From CAYXTC01 sp964479375 (GTDB taxonomy: Bacteria > Patescibacteriota > Minisyncoccia > Minisyncoccales > GWA2-38-27): 64,000 nucleotides of DNA. A program made the position numbers and the translations under genes. Below, piece after piece: positions 1-8,143 of this stretch (position 1 is its first letter; each line of letters opens with the position of its first letter). The stretch is from NCBI GenBank assembly GCA_964479375.1, contig CAYZKD010000003.1:1-64000 (forward strand). Direction: 5' to 3'. A model generated the notes under the pieces. The model ran no database searches, was not told where the DNA came from, and worked only from the letters and a program-made list of their open reading frames with translations.

Positions 1-1480
1 CAGAGAACACCAGGCTGTCTAAGGTGGCAGCTCCTGCTGTGAGGTATCCTGTGGTGGTGAGGTTCTCGTCCCCGAAATCTATGGTCCCTCCTGAGTCTGT
101 GATAGAGCCGTCAGCTAAAGTAAGGTTTCCTATGGAAGAGCCAGAGCCTGCTGTGATGGTTCCTGTGGTGGTGAGGTTGCCCGAGCCCATATCAAGGCTG
201 GCATTGTTGGGGAAGGATATCTCTCCTGAGGCTACCCGGAAGTCTATCTGTCCAAACCCCACATTGAAAGAGCTGTCTGTCGAGGCTGTGAAACTTTCTC
301 CTATTGCTATGACGTTGTTGTTAGTCAAGGCATTGATGTCCTGTCCTAGGGCTATGCTGGCTACTCCTTCTGCTTTAAGGGTGTTTTCTGAAGAAGCATA
401 TCCCATGGCTATTGCTCCGTAATCTGTGGATGCTATGCCTGCCTGAATAGAGTCTGAGTCGTTTCCGTATCCTATGGCAAAGGAGCCGCCAGAAGAGGCT
501 ACTGCGTATTTGCCCATCGCCGTGCTATAATTTTCGCTTGCTGTTGTGGCATATCCCATTGCCGTGCTTGTGTATCCGCTTGCTTTTGTATGATAGCCCG
601 TTGCCATGCTTCTGGTTCCGCTCGCTATTGACCAGTGACCCATTGCCGTGCTTTCTCCCCCGCTTGCTGTTGTTTTGCGTCCCATTGCTACTGAGTAGCT
701 CCCTACATTTTCATCATCCCATTGGTCTCCTATTACCGACCCGGCCCTGAATGCTGATTTGGACTTGTCAAAGAAGAACCTGGCGTCCTGGGTGGCAGAG
801 CCCGTATCTGCTAATTGCGAAGAGCCAAAGACAAAGTCTGTGTCGTCTCCGTCAGGGTTGAAAGACACCACCCCTGTTGTTTGTTCTATATTGAATATCC
901 AGTCTGTGCCGTCGTAGTAGATAGAGGCGTCATCTCCCGCCCCGAAGTAATGCTTGGAGCTGTCTGATTGGTTGTAAAGCGCAGTGAAATAGGCGCTTCC
1001 CGGGGTTGAGGAGCCAATAGTAGCAGGCGCCTCCCAGGTATATCCTGCCAATTTCTTTGACTCAAAAGCAGCAGGGACAGCACCCAATTTCTTTCTAGGA
1101 GTAAAGACTTCTTCGTAAGTGTCGTCACATCCGGGGTCATACTGTACTTCCAGATAAATAGAGTCTTGATTAAAATCTATACTGGATAAACTTTGGTGGG
1201 TTCCTAACAAAACAGAAAACAAACCGCTAGAAGTGGTTATTTTTGAGGTAGCGTCGTCCCACTCTTCTGACCAAAGTTCATTTCCATCGGAAGAAGCATC
1301 CATCAGGCGAAACTTCATGCAGTGGCTGGCGTCTGATACTGCCTGGTCGCTGCTGTCTGTAAGTTTGCCCTGGAAATTAATCTGCTCATTGAAAGAAGCA
1401 AGTCCATTCCCGGACAAAAGCATCCCTATGATTATCAGAGAGGTGAATAATAGATAATAGAGAGGACGCCTTGGTAGCAT
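1..1480 (-). CDS. Secreted fibre/adhesin with YadA-head-like repeats, partial (3' end outside window)
   Basis: The open frame runs from ATG at 1480 to the window edge without a stop, so the C-terminus is missing. It begins with a signal peptide (MLPRRPLYYLLFTSLIII...). Next comes a region typical of phage-tail or adhesin stalk proteins (ASFNEQINFQGKLTD). Further on are about six imperfect repeats of the S-x-A-x-G-x4-A-S-G type (for example ESTAMGHWSIASGTRS), the pattern of YadA/Hep_Hag trimeric head domains. The last visible part has LTTTG-x-TAG repeats. It is probably a surface-exposed trimeric fibre. The family assignment rests on the repeat pattern only. No Shine-Dalgarno sequence is seen upstream of the ATG. 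Confidence 0.72.
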   Translation of the reverse strand, partial: MLPRRPLYYLLFTSLIIIGMLLSGNGLASFNEQINFQGKLTDSSDQAVSDASHCMKFRLMDASSDGNELWSEEWDDATSKITTSSGLFSVLLGTHQSLSSIDFNQDSIYLEVQYDPGCDDTYEEVFTPRKKLGAVPAAFESKKLAGYTWEAPATIGSSTPGSAYFTALYNQSDSSKHYFGAGDDASIYYDGTDWIFNIEQTTGVVSFNPDGDDTDFVFGSSQLADTGSATQDARFFFDKSKSAFRAGSVIGDQWDDENVGSYSVAMGRKTTASGGESTAMGHWSIASGTRSMATGYHTKASGYTSTAMGYATTASENYSTAMGKYAVASSGGSFAIGYGNDSDSIQAGIASTDYGAIAMGYASSENTLKAEGVASIALGQDINALTNNNVIAIGESFTASTDSSFNVGFGQIDFRVASGEISFPNNASLDMGSGNLTTTGTITAGSGSSIGNLTLADGSITDSGGTIDFGDENLTTTGYLTAGAATLDSLVFS

Positions 1481-1510
1481 AGGGGGAGATAAGCCATTAA
1501 TTAGCGATGC

Positions 1511-1539
1511 TTGACAATTATTTTGAAAATAGATATAAA
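1511..1539 (+). promoter_or_regulatory. Sigma-70-type promoter for the candidate small RNA
   Basis: TTGACA at 1511-1516, a 17-base spacer, then TATAAA at 1534-1539. It points at the structured region starting around 1544, and no plus-strand gene follows. Confidence 0.55.
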
Positions 1540-1543
1540 GTAG

Positions 1544-1680
1544 AGGAGAAGACCCCGAAAGCCTTATTCGGATAAGCAAAAACCGCTTATCTTTAAAAGG
1601 TTACAATCTTTCGTCTTTATTTTTTTATTTCGCGCAACACACATAAGCGAAAGATTTGCCCAGAAGGGTCTTCTTTTTTT
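1544..1680 (+). ncRNA. Candidate structured small RNA, ~135 nt
   Basis: The region starts 5 bases after a good promoter and ends in a T-run. Three helices can be seen. A closing stem pairs GAAGACCC (1548-1555) with GGGTCTTC (1666-1673) and extends by A-U/G-U pairs into the T-run. A 7-bp hairpin pairs GATAAGC (1571-1577) with GCTTATC (1585-1591). A 9-bp hairpin pairs AATCTTTCG (1605-1613) with CGAAAGATT (1648-1656). The closing stem plus seven T's doubles as an intrinsic terminator. It has the size of a 6S-like RNA, but I could not identify the family. It could instead be an antisense or leader relic of the flanking minus-strand genes, though the T-run favours plus-strand transcription. Confidence 0.45.
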
Positions 1681-1689
1681 ACAACCGTT

Positions 1690-2184
1690 TTAGGGCTCAA
1701 TGCCCATAGAAACTTCTATCTCTCCGTCTTCATCTAAAGAATAAGTGGTAATATTCAATTTTTTAATATCAGGAACCCTGTCTTTAAGATCTTCTCCGAT
1801 AAAAATTCTTTTCTCTTGAAGTTTTTCCTGTTCTCCAAAGTCTCCTTTTACTCCCTGCTCGGAAGAATCGCCCAATACCATGCCTCCTAAAAAAGCAAGA
1901 TACACTATCCCGAGAAAAATCACTATAAGCAGGCCCTTATTCTCAATTTCCTGCCTCACAGAGAACAAAAATGAAGTTTCAGAGGATCTTTCCTGCTCCA
2001 AGGAAATGTACTTTTTAGAAGTTAAATAGGCCTCCAAAGCCTCTCTTGTAGTAAACCAATCCCTTCCGATCTTCTTCCCGCCTAATTTCTTTGCCCTTAT
2101 AAGATAGCCTAAATAATCAGGATTATACTTAGAAATCTGGCTGGCCTCTATTAAAGATAAGTATGAAATTTTCTTTTTGGCCAT
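1690..2184 (-). CDS. Membrane-anchored helix-turn-helix protein
   Basis: A 164-residue protein. Residues 5-60 (SYLSLIEASQISKYNPDYLG, then the IGRDWFTTREAL block) resemble the MerR/excisionase-type winged helix that reads DNA. One hydrophobic helix follows at about residues 84-105 (LLIVIFLGIVYLAFLGGMVL), then an acidic tail. This suggests a DNA-binding domain on the cytoplasmic side tethered to the membrane. It lies directly upstream of the fibre gene on the same strand and may control it or other surface genes; that link is positional inference. A consensus-like promoter lies upstream at 2271-2299. Confidence 0.6.
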   Translation of the reverse strand: MAKKKISYLSLIEASQISKYNPDYLGYLIRAKKLGGKKIGRDWFTTREALEAYLTSKKYISLEQERSSETSFLFSVRQEIENKGLLIVIFLGIVYLAFLGGMVLGDSSEQGVKGDFGEQEKLQEKRIFIGEDLKDRVPDIKKLNITTYSLDEDGEIEVSMGIEP

Positions 2185-2270
2185 ATTTTATCGGCAAACC
2201 GAGATTTTTATTCGTAATTAATAATATTTTTATTCTCAAATCTCGGCAAAACAAGATTCCAAATTATTAT

Positions 2271-2299
2271 ATGATAGTCGCTTTATCCCCTCTTGTCAA
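2271..2299 (-). promoter_or_regulatory. Promoter for the HTH-membrane protein
   Basis: On the minus strand TTGACA (2299-2294), a 17-base spacer and TATCAT (2276-2271). It lies about 87 bases upstream of the ATG at 2184. Confidence 0.5.
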
Positions 2300-2320
2300 G
2301 GGAAAAACTGTGGATAACCT

Positions 2321-2343
2321 AAAAACAGCCCAAAGGGCTGTTT
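2321..2343 (-). terminator. Intrinsic terminator of the surface-protein operon
   Basis: A 9-bp stem AAACAGCCC/GGGCTGTTT with a 3-base loop is followed on the minus strand by a T-run. It lies 20 bases past the stop of the gene ending at 2364. Confidence 0.7.
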
Positions 2344-2363
2344 CCCAAAAATAGCAAGTTTTT

Positions 2364-3116
2364 CTATTGAGAAACCGCGGTCCCTGTAATATCTGCAGCA
2401 TAGGAGCCCGAGGGGGCGTAAACGCTATTCTGCTCTGCTGCCACGCACAAAACAGTGTCTGCGCCCGATGTTGAGGTTCTGCTATCAGAAGAAGCCACAG
2501 TTATAGCAGTTATTCCCTTAAATCCCTGCCATTTAAGATTGCTGCTCGGAGTAGTATCTGTGCCACAACTAGAATCACTCCCCCAAGCAGCAGTGCTTAC
2601 GTCATTTCCATAAACAGAAAATCCAAACTCATAATTGCCAGAATCCACACTCCAGACCTCGGGCACCCCGGAAGTGGCTTCCGTATAGTCAGCGAAAGCC
2701 TCTCCTGTGCCGCTGTCTTCCAGACAATTAACTGTGTCTGTTTTCAGGGTTAAGATATATCCTGCAGGACTATCTGCTTTAACATTCCAGGCATCTCCCG
2801 TGCCTATCCCGCTGTTTTGAGTCAAATCAATGATGCCCATATCAATGTTGCCGGGAGAGCTTAAGCTGAAATAAACTTCCTGCATTCTTCTATACCCTGC
2901 TTTCAGCTTAAAACTGGCGCTGACAGATTCTCCAGAGGAAACCTCCCCTAAAGTATCTCTCATTTTGTAATTATTGGATGTCTGATCATCACTCCCCCCT
3001 ACGTTAATGGAGTCAGACCCCACTCTATAACTATCGCTCTGCATGACATAAGCGAAAATAGGATAGAAATAGAACAAAGACAATCCAACAAGAAAGATAA
3101 GAAGCGTTTTTTTCAT
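2364..3116 (-). CDS. Secreted beta-rich surface protein, paralogue of the tandem pair at 13.4-14.8 kb
   Basis: A 250-residue protein with a signal peptide (MKKTLLIFLVGLSLFYFYPIF). The mature part is rich in Ser, Thr and Gly. It shares the core GDAWNVK...AGY.L.LK and the C-terminal DTVLCVAAEQ...YAPSGSY..DITGTA block with the proteins at 13421 and 14158. An extra N-terminal segment carries SDSINVGGSDDQTSNNYKMR. The hydrophobic L.LxSPGNI start of the core recalls WxL-type cell-wall domains, but that homology is not proven. The start overlaps the upstream small gene by 4 bases (ATGA), so the two are probably translationally coupled. Confidence 0.6.
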   Translation of the reverse strand: MKKTLLIFLVGLSLFYFYPIFAYVMQSDSYRVGSDSINVGGSDDQTSNNYKMRDTLGEVSSGESVSASFKLKAGYRRMQEVYFSLSSPGNIDMGIIDLTQNSGIGTGDAWNVKADSPAGYILTLKTDTVNCLEDSGTGEAFADYTEATSGVPEVWSVDSGNYEFGFSVYGNDVSTAAWGSDSSCGTDTTPSSNLKWQGFKGITAITVASSDSRTSTSGADTVLCVAAEQNSVYAPSGSYAADITGTAVSQ

Positions 3117-3370
3117 TTCTTCTTAAGAATATTATAAAGGGAAAAAGAAAACAGAATAAAGAACAACCCTGCAATTATTAATATTTCCCAATTACTCTCT
3201 TCTCGGCCGCCAGAAGCCAAATCTTCAGGTAACCTCTCCTGATCAGGGGCCTCCCTCTTTAACTCAAGCCCCTCCTGCATAATCTGATAGTTGGGGCTTT
3301 TAATGTCTCCCCTGGTTGTCAGAGGAATCATTATTGTTAACAAAATTAGGACGATTATTATTTTCTTCAT
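3113..3370 (-). CDS. Small membrane protein of unknown function
   Basis: About 85 residues if it starts at the ATG at 3370 (MKKIIIVLILLTIMIPL). An N-terminal signal-like helix is followed by a short hydrophilic stretch (SPNYQIMQEGLELKREAP) and a C-terminal membrane helix (ILIIAGLFFILFSFSLY) ending in lysines. The start lies inside the end of the upstream gene (71-base overlap), and a purine-rich GAAGAAG stretch precedes it. The ATG at 3397 is an alternative start. The SPNYQI motif resembles the N-terminus of the next gene's mature region, so both may belong to one surface complex. The function is unknown. Confidence 0.5.
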   Translation of the reverse strand: MKKIIIVLILLTIMIPLTTRGDIKSPNYQIMQEGLELKREAPDQERLPEDLASGGREESNWEILIIAGLFFILFSFSLYNILKKK

Positions 3371-4739
3371 CTTCTTCTTCAAATAATTTCTTAGCAAGAT
3401 AGAAAAAAAGCAGAATCAAAAAGGGGAAGATCAACAATATCATTATAACATATAGCCAAAATCTTAAAGTCTTATGCCAGGGGACAGGAACCGCAGGAGG
3501 CTTCTCCTCCACCTCAAAGGCACCCTCCAGCCTTTTAAGTTTTTGGTTCTTCTTATTAAAAAGATCTATATCAAAAGGGAAATAGCCGATCCTTAACACA
3601 AAAGAGGCCTGATAAGCAGTTTCTTTCGCATTCAGCCTTAAGATATAAACAGAAACCTTGCTTTTCCCCTCAACAGAAAAAGTAATCATTTTCACATCTT
3701 GAGGCACCCTCTCTTTGTCTATGGAAACAGTAATAGGCTTTAAGGATACCGCCCTCACTAATTTTTCTTCAATAACAGGAAGTTCCTCCCCCTTTTGAAA
3801 AAAGTCAAAATCCGATAATTTAAGATCTTTCACCTCTTGGGAAATTTCGGGGGCAAGAGGAGGTTTAATCGGCTCAAAGGGAACTCCGGGAACAGCGACA
3901 GCCCCGGCTCCTGATGAATAATTACGGTTTTTGTCAAAAGCGAAGGCCGTGTAATAATATCTGGTTCCGTTTTCAAGTCCCGAATCTATGAAGTAAACAC
4001 CGTCTCCTTCGTATGCCAAATCTCCGTCAAGGGGGCCTGAAGGGAAAAAGTGCTCGCCCCTCATAATCCTCACCCCTTCAAAGTCAGAGTCTGGAGGATT
4101 CTGCCAACTTAAGATTATTTTTTTATCTCTCGGATCTGCCTCAAAGTTACTCACATTAGCCGGAGGAACAAGATCCGGAGGAGAAAGCGTAGAAAACTTC
4201 TGGTCTCTGGTTTCGTTATCGTTTCCCCTCCTGTCTTCGCAGTAAATCTTGAAATGATAAATGGTATCAGGAGAAAGATCAGTTAGCAGACCAGAGTGCG
4301 CCAAAGAAAAACCATCCTCTGAAGAGGCCTTCTCCCTATAGTCAATTGTTCTCCCCCAATAAAGCTGACAGAGAGTTTTTTCGTCGGTTTTCCAGAATAT
4401 TTCAGCCGAATCCAAGGTAATCCCGCTGACAACAAGGTCGTAAATCACGGGGGCTGTAATATCAACTCTCCCTCCTCCCGGAGCACCGGGCTTGGAGCAG
4501 TCAGAAGGGCAGTTGCTGTAGTCTTCTCCTCTTTCTGATTCGCAGACTCCGTTATTGTTACATCCGCAGTCTCCGGGGCAGTTAGTGGAGGTTTCCCCGC
4601 TGTCGCATATTCCGTTGCCACAAAGCGTATTCACATCCAGATCCACCTGAACAGAGCCCGTTTCTGCAATAGAAAAACCAGCGTTCATTAAAAAAGCAAA
4701 TGCTATTAAAAGACTGAATATAAGTTTAATCTTGGTCAT
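3300..4739 (-). CDS. Membrane-anchored surface protein with Cys-rich repeats and fibronectin III-like domains
   Basis: A 479-residue protein with a signal peptide. Two Cys-rich repeats (CGNGICDSGE...CPGDC and CNNNGVCESERGED...CPSDC) at about residues 40-82 are of a type common in Patescibacteria surface proteins. Two beta-sandwich segments of fibronectin-III character follow (VSGITLDSAEIFWKTDEKT and VSNFEADPRDKKIILSWQNP). A C-terminal membrane helix sits at about residues 425-448. It is likely displayed on the cell surface with the chain outside. It overlaps the upstream glycosyltransferase by 4 bases, placing it in the glycan operon. Confidence 0.7.
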   Translation of the reverse strand: MTKIKLIFSLLIAFAFLMNAGFSIAETGSVQVDLDVNTLCGNGICDSGETSTNCPGDCGCNNNGVCESERGEDYSNCPSDCSKPGAPGGGRVDITAPVIYDLVVSGITLDSAEIFWKTDEKTLCQLYWGRTIDYREKASSEDGFSLAHSGLLTDLSPDTIYHFKIYCEDRRGNDNETRDQKFSTLSPPDLVPPANVSNFEADPRDKKIILSWQNPPDSDFEGVRIMRGEHFFPSGPLDGDLAYEGDGVYFIDSGLENGTRYYYTAFAFDKNRNYSSGAGAVAVPGVPFEPIKPPLAPEISQEVKDLKLSDFDFFQKGEELPVIEEKLVRAVSLKPITVSIDKERVPQDVKMITFSVEGKSKVSVYILRLNAKETAYQASFVLRIGYFPFDIDLFNKKNQKLKRLEGAFEVEEKPPAVPVPWHKTLRFWLYVIMILLIFPFLILLFFYLAKKLFEEEDEENNNRPNFVNNNDSSDNQGRH

Positions 4740-5434
4740 TTTTTAAATCTGATTTTCCATAAAATCCAGAGGCCTTCTTTGATAATGTTAGTAGATAATT
4801 TGGATTTTCCGTATTTTCTCTCATAAAAAATAATGGGTATCTCTCCTATTTCAAATCCTGCCCTAAGGGCCCTCCAGTTCATTTCAATCTGAAAGGAATA
4901 CCCCTCAGAAAGAACCTTGTCCAGATCAATAGATTCTAACACCTTTCTCCTGAAGCACTTAAAGCCTGCCGTAGCGTCCGAGATAGGGACCCCGGTTACT
5001 GTCTTGGCGTAAAAATTGGCTGCCAAACTAAGAAAAAGTCTTTTCAAGTCCCAGTTAACTACGCTTATTTTTTTGTTGTAGTACCTAGATCCCACAACCG
5101 CGTCATAATCTTTTATTTTCTCCAGAAACAAGGGAAGGAAATCCGGGCTATGGCTACCGTCAGCATCCATTTCGAAGATCAGGTCATAATCCCTTTTTAA
5201 AGCCCATTTAAATCCTTTAATATAGGAGGTTCCCAGGCCTTTCTTTTTTTTAAACAGAGAAAAAACCCGGGGGTGTTTTCGGGATAATTCTTTTGCTATT
5301 TCCTCTGTGTTATCTTCTGACTTATCAATCACCAAAAGAATATGAAAACTGTTTCCCTTGCTTAAAATCTTAGGGACTATCTCTATAATATTCCTTTCTT
5401 CATCAAGAGCTGGAATAATAATTAGGGGCTTCAT
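4736..5434 (-). CDS. Family 2 glycosyltransferase, polyprenol-phosphate mannosyltransferase-like
   Basis: A 232-residue cytoplasmic enzyme beginning PLIIIPALDEERNI, the nucleotide-sugar binding start of GT-A folds. EMDADGSHSPDFLP carries the DxD-type metal-binding site, and SDATAGFKCFRRKVLESI and GEIPIIFYER are typical of Dpm1-type enzymes. It probably transfers a sugar from a nucleotide donor to a polyprenyl phosphate carrier, feeding the membrane GT at 10.3-12.3 kb. No C-terminal membrane helices are present, as in the short Dpm1 class. It overlaps both neighbours by 4 bases. Confidence 0.85.
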   Translation of the reverse strand: MKPLIIIPALDEERNIIEIVPKILSKGNSFHILLVIDKSEDNTEEIAKELSRKHPRVFSLFKKKKGLGTSYIKGFKWALKRDYDLIFEMDADGSHSPDFLPLFLEKIKDYDAVVGSRYYNKKISVVNWDLKRLFLSLAANFYAKTVTGVPISDATAGFKCFRRKVLESIDLDKVLSEGYSFQIEMNWRALRAGFEIGEIPIIFYERKYGKSKLSTNIIKEGLWILWKIRFKK

Positions 5435-6291
5435 TTTAGATCCTTAGTAGTTTTTGTTTCCTTCCACACTTTATGGTCCCTGCCCAGAACATAGTCCCAC
5501 CATCCCAGAAAGCGGGCTAATCCTTCAAAAAAAACGGCGGGGAGAGTAAATATGCTGAATTTAAAGTTTTTAATTAAAAGATAAAAAGTCTTAAAGCAAT
5601 TGGTAGTAGAAACCCGATATCCTATTTTTCTTTTCAGGCAATAATGGCCGAAATAGATTCTTCTTCTTTGAGCCAAGAATTCTCTGATTGTTTCTGCTCC
5701 TTTATTGTAAACAACGGCAGAAGGGATATAAACTATTTTGTATCCTTTCTCTTTTATCTTAGCCTCTATTAAGGCTTCGTCTACTGCAGTATCTGGTATT
5801 TCAGAAATTATTTTTCTAAAGGCTGTTATCTCTCCCATTTTGGGGCTCTCCAGAGAGATCCGATGATGAAGTCCCCAGATCAAGTGAGCGGTAAAGCCCA
5901 TCAGATTATTTTTATCATTCAAGGGAACGGGACGGCCCCCGGTCATCCCTACTTTAGCATCAAAAAGGGGTTTTACTAAATTCTCTACTGCCTCGCTATC
6001 TAAAATAGTGTCTGCTCCTACCATAACCAAGATATTGTTTTCTGCCAGAGAAAGAAATCTGTTAACGGCCATTGATTTACCTTTCCGAATTTCCGAATAA
6101 AAAGGTTTCATTTTTTTGTCTTGAGAAGCAATAGTCTTTACTATGTCCCAAGTATTGTCTCCTTTCCCGTCAACCAGAACTATTATCTCCCCGATCTCAA
6201 CCTTATTAAGATCTTGCTTTAACAATGACCTCAAATTCCTCCCTATGTTTTTTTCCTCGTTATAGGCGAAAACGCCAACAGAACACTTCAT
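5431..6291 (-). CDS. Family 2 glycosyltransferase
   Basis: About 286 residues from the ATG at 6291 (MKCSVGVFAYNEEKNI). A TTG 21 bases upstream would overlap the previous gene and looks less likely. GT-A features are visible: CSVGVFAYNEEKNIGRNL for donor binding, VMVGADTIL as the D-x-D-like site, and GGRPVPLN. The C-terminal ~60 residues hold hydrophobic segments that may be membrane-associated. It is likely a sugar transferase of the surface glycan pathway. Donor and acceptor cannot be read from the sequence. Confidence 0.8.
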   Translation of the reverse strand: MKCSVGVFAYNEEKNIGRNLRSLLKQDLNKVEIGEIIVLVDGKGDNTWDIVKTIASQDKKMKPFYSEIRKGKSMAVNRFLSLAENNILVMVGADTILDSEAVENLVKPLFDAKVGMTGGRPVPLNDKNNLMGFTAHLIWGLHHRISLESPKMGEITAFRKIISEIPDTAVDEALIEAKIKEKGYKIVYIPSAVVYNKGAETIREFLAQRRRIYFGHYCLKRKIGYRVSTTNCFKTFYLLIKNFKFSIFTLPAVFFEGLARFLGWWDYVLGRDHKVWKETKTTKDLK

Positions 6292-6293
6292 AA

Positions 6294-7034
6294 TTATTTT
6301 TTGCCTATGCAATAAGAGGTATGGCCCAATTTAGACTGCCTTCTCTCGACCCAAAAACTTATTCTGCGAGACAGAGAAAAAAGAGGGCCACCAATCAAGG
6401 GAATAAACTTATAGCATTCCCCCAGCAAATCGCCGTCTGGCATAATGCCACATTTAAGATTTTGAAACCCCGCTCTTTTCATCATCCCGCACAGCCGGGA
6501 GGGACTAAAAGACCTTTCTCTACCCTGATACCCCAGTTTAGGACTTTTTAGAATATTTAACAAAGGCCTGGTAAAAAAGGTTCTCACAGAATAGATATTG
6601 GGAACTGTAACCAGGCAAGTGCCTCCCTTTTTCAAAACTCTGTAAAACTCTTCTAGAGCCTTAAAGCTGTCTGGGAAATGCTCAATAGCCCCAAAACTCA
6701 TTACTACCTCAAAAGAGTTGTCAGAAAAGGGCATGATGCGGATATCCCCTGCTGAAAAACAACAGTCCAGGCCCTGCTGGAAAGCGTACCGAAGACATCT
6801 TTCTACCGCCTTGGGCACAATATCAATCCCGTATCCCTGATAACCTTTTCTTTGGCAGTAAAAGACCCATTTTCCCAAACCGCTACCCGCGTCCAGAACC
6901 GAAGAGCCTTTGGGGTAATGAGAAAGAATATCAGAAACTGTTTTACAGACAGGCGCGGCCAAGGCAACCTCCTTAACCTTTTCCAATTCCCAGACATTAT
7001 GCCAGTCTTTTTTTAAGAGGTCATCTTTTGCCAT
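6294..7034 (-). CDS. Class I SAM-dependent methyltransferase
   Basis: A 246-residue Rossmann methyltransferase. SVLDAGSGLGKW (about residues 45-56) is motif I for S-adenosylmethionine. GYGIDIVPKAVERC is motif II, and VVMSFGAIEHFPD with VLKKGGTCLVTVPN are the usual motifs IV-VI. It resembles the UbiE/class 11 branch. Between glycosyltransferases it probably methylates a sugar or lipid intermediate. The start overlaps the upstream gene by 22 bases. Confidence 0.85.
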   Translation of the reverse strand: MAKDDLLKKDWHNVWELEKVKEVALAAPVCKTVSDILSHYPKGSSVLDAGSGLGKWVFYCQRKGYQGYGIDIVPKAVERCLRYAFQQGLDCCFSAGDIRIMPFSDNSFEVVMSFGAIEHFPDSFKALEEFYRVLKKGGTCLVTVPNIYSVRTFFTRPLLNILKSPKLGYQGRERSFSPSRLCGMMKRAGFQNLKCGIMPDGDLLGECYKFIPLIGGPLFSLSRRISFWVERRQSKLGHTSYCIGKK

Positions 7035-8143
7035 AGTTTCTTTTCTTTTTTATTGGCTGTTTTAAGCATTCTTTTAATTCTCAGATATCCTGCCCCACCC
7101 ATAGAATCTCGAAGATCAGAATTGCCAGCCAGTTTTTCTATTTTCTCCTTTAAAGAATTAATATCTTTAACAGGCACTAAAAACCCCGTAACCCCGTCTG
7201 CGACAAGATAGCGTCCCCCGCTGGTGTCAGTTGCCACCACAGGAAGTTTGGAGAGCATAGCCTCCATTATTACCATCCCCAGGGCCTCTGTATAACTGGA
7301 ATGAACAAAGATGTCAGCCTCAGAATAAACAGAGGGAAGCAGGCCATGATCCACTCTCCCCCTAAATTCCGCATTAGTTTCTTTTTTAATTTTTTCAAAA
7401 AACTTTTTATCCTTAGGATTGGTAACCTCCCCCACTATAATCAACCTAACACTCTCTTCTAAGAGTTTTACTGCTTTTATGGTCTCTTCAAGCCCTTTCC
7501 TTTTTTTAATCTGGCCTATGGAAAGGAGAGTAATCTTATCATGATCTTTCTTTTTTGCCTGCTCAAAAAGGTCTTCTCTGACGGGTACTGGAATAAGAAC
7601 AACCTCAGAGGCCCTGTAGTGTTTTGCTTCTTTGACAAGGTCTGGGGAAATGCCTACCACGCAGTCAAAAAAAGGCATAGTGGCAAAATAGATTATTTTC
7701 AAAATACCTGTCTTGATCTTGGTAAAAAGCCAAAATGTACCAGAGTTTTCGTCTTCTGCCTTCAAGTAATCTATTTTCTGAGCCTCTAGCCTTAAGACAA
7801 CCCTTTTTCTTCTCAATTTGGCAACCATTAGAGTGGGAATGCCAGACCAGATAGGGATCAGCGTCATTAAAACAACACCAGGGCTCTTTTTACATATTCC
7901 CCAAAGAGTTCTAAATATCCAAGCCATATATTTTAAGCCAGTGACGTACCCGGAATCGTAGGGACAAGAATAGGGATAAAAAACAAATCTTCCCTTAATA
8001 AAAGGTTTTTCTCTGTCTTTGGCCCAGTAAAGAACACGGACCTTTTCAAAAAACTTTAAATAATGGTCCAGATTGTGGCTACTCAATATGTGCTGGTAGT
8101 GAAAACTAGGAGTGTCGTAGATTATAACGAGTTCTTTTTTCAT
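7013..8143 (-). CDS. Family 4 (GT-B) glycosyltransferase
   Basis: A 376-residue GT-B enzyme. The C-terminal half has the family-4 donor site: LLSIGQIKKRKGLEETIKA, then VHSSYTEALGMVIMEAMLSK with the E-x7-E signature, then VPVKDINSLKEKI. The N-terminal half has a short hydrophobic patch, as in peripheral membrane GTs. It probably adds a sugar to a lipid-linked oligosaccharide in the cytoplasm. The 5' end overlaps the flippase by 38 bases. Confidence 0.85.
   Translation of the reverse strand: MKKELVIIYDTPSFHYQHILSSHNLDHYLKFFEKVRVLYWAKDREKPFIKGRFVFYPYSCPYDSGYVTGLKYMAWIFRTLWGICKKSPGVVLMTLIPIWSGIPTLMVAKLRRKRVVLRLEAQKIDYLKAEDENSGTFWLFTKIKTGILKIIYFATMPFFDCVVGISPDLVKEAKHYRASEVVLIPVPVREDLFEQAKKKDHDKITLLSIGQIKKRKGLEETIKAVKLLEESVRLIIVGEVTNPKDKKFFEKIKKETNAEFRGRVDHGLLPSVYSEADIFVHSSYTEALGMVIMEAMLSKLPVVATDTSGGRYLVADGVTGFLVPVKDINSLKEKIEKLAGNSDLRDSMGGAGYLRIKRMLKTANKKEKKLWQKMTS

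Noticed and set aside
24..422. Plus-strand frame of 132 codons
   Set aside because: It is the opposite-strand shadow of the fibre gene, which has a signal peptide and clear repeats.
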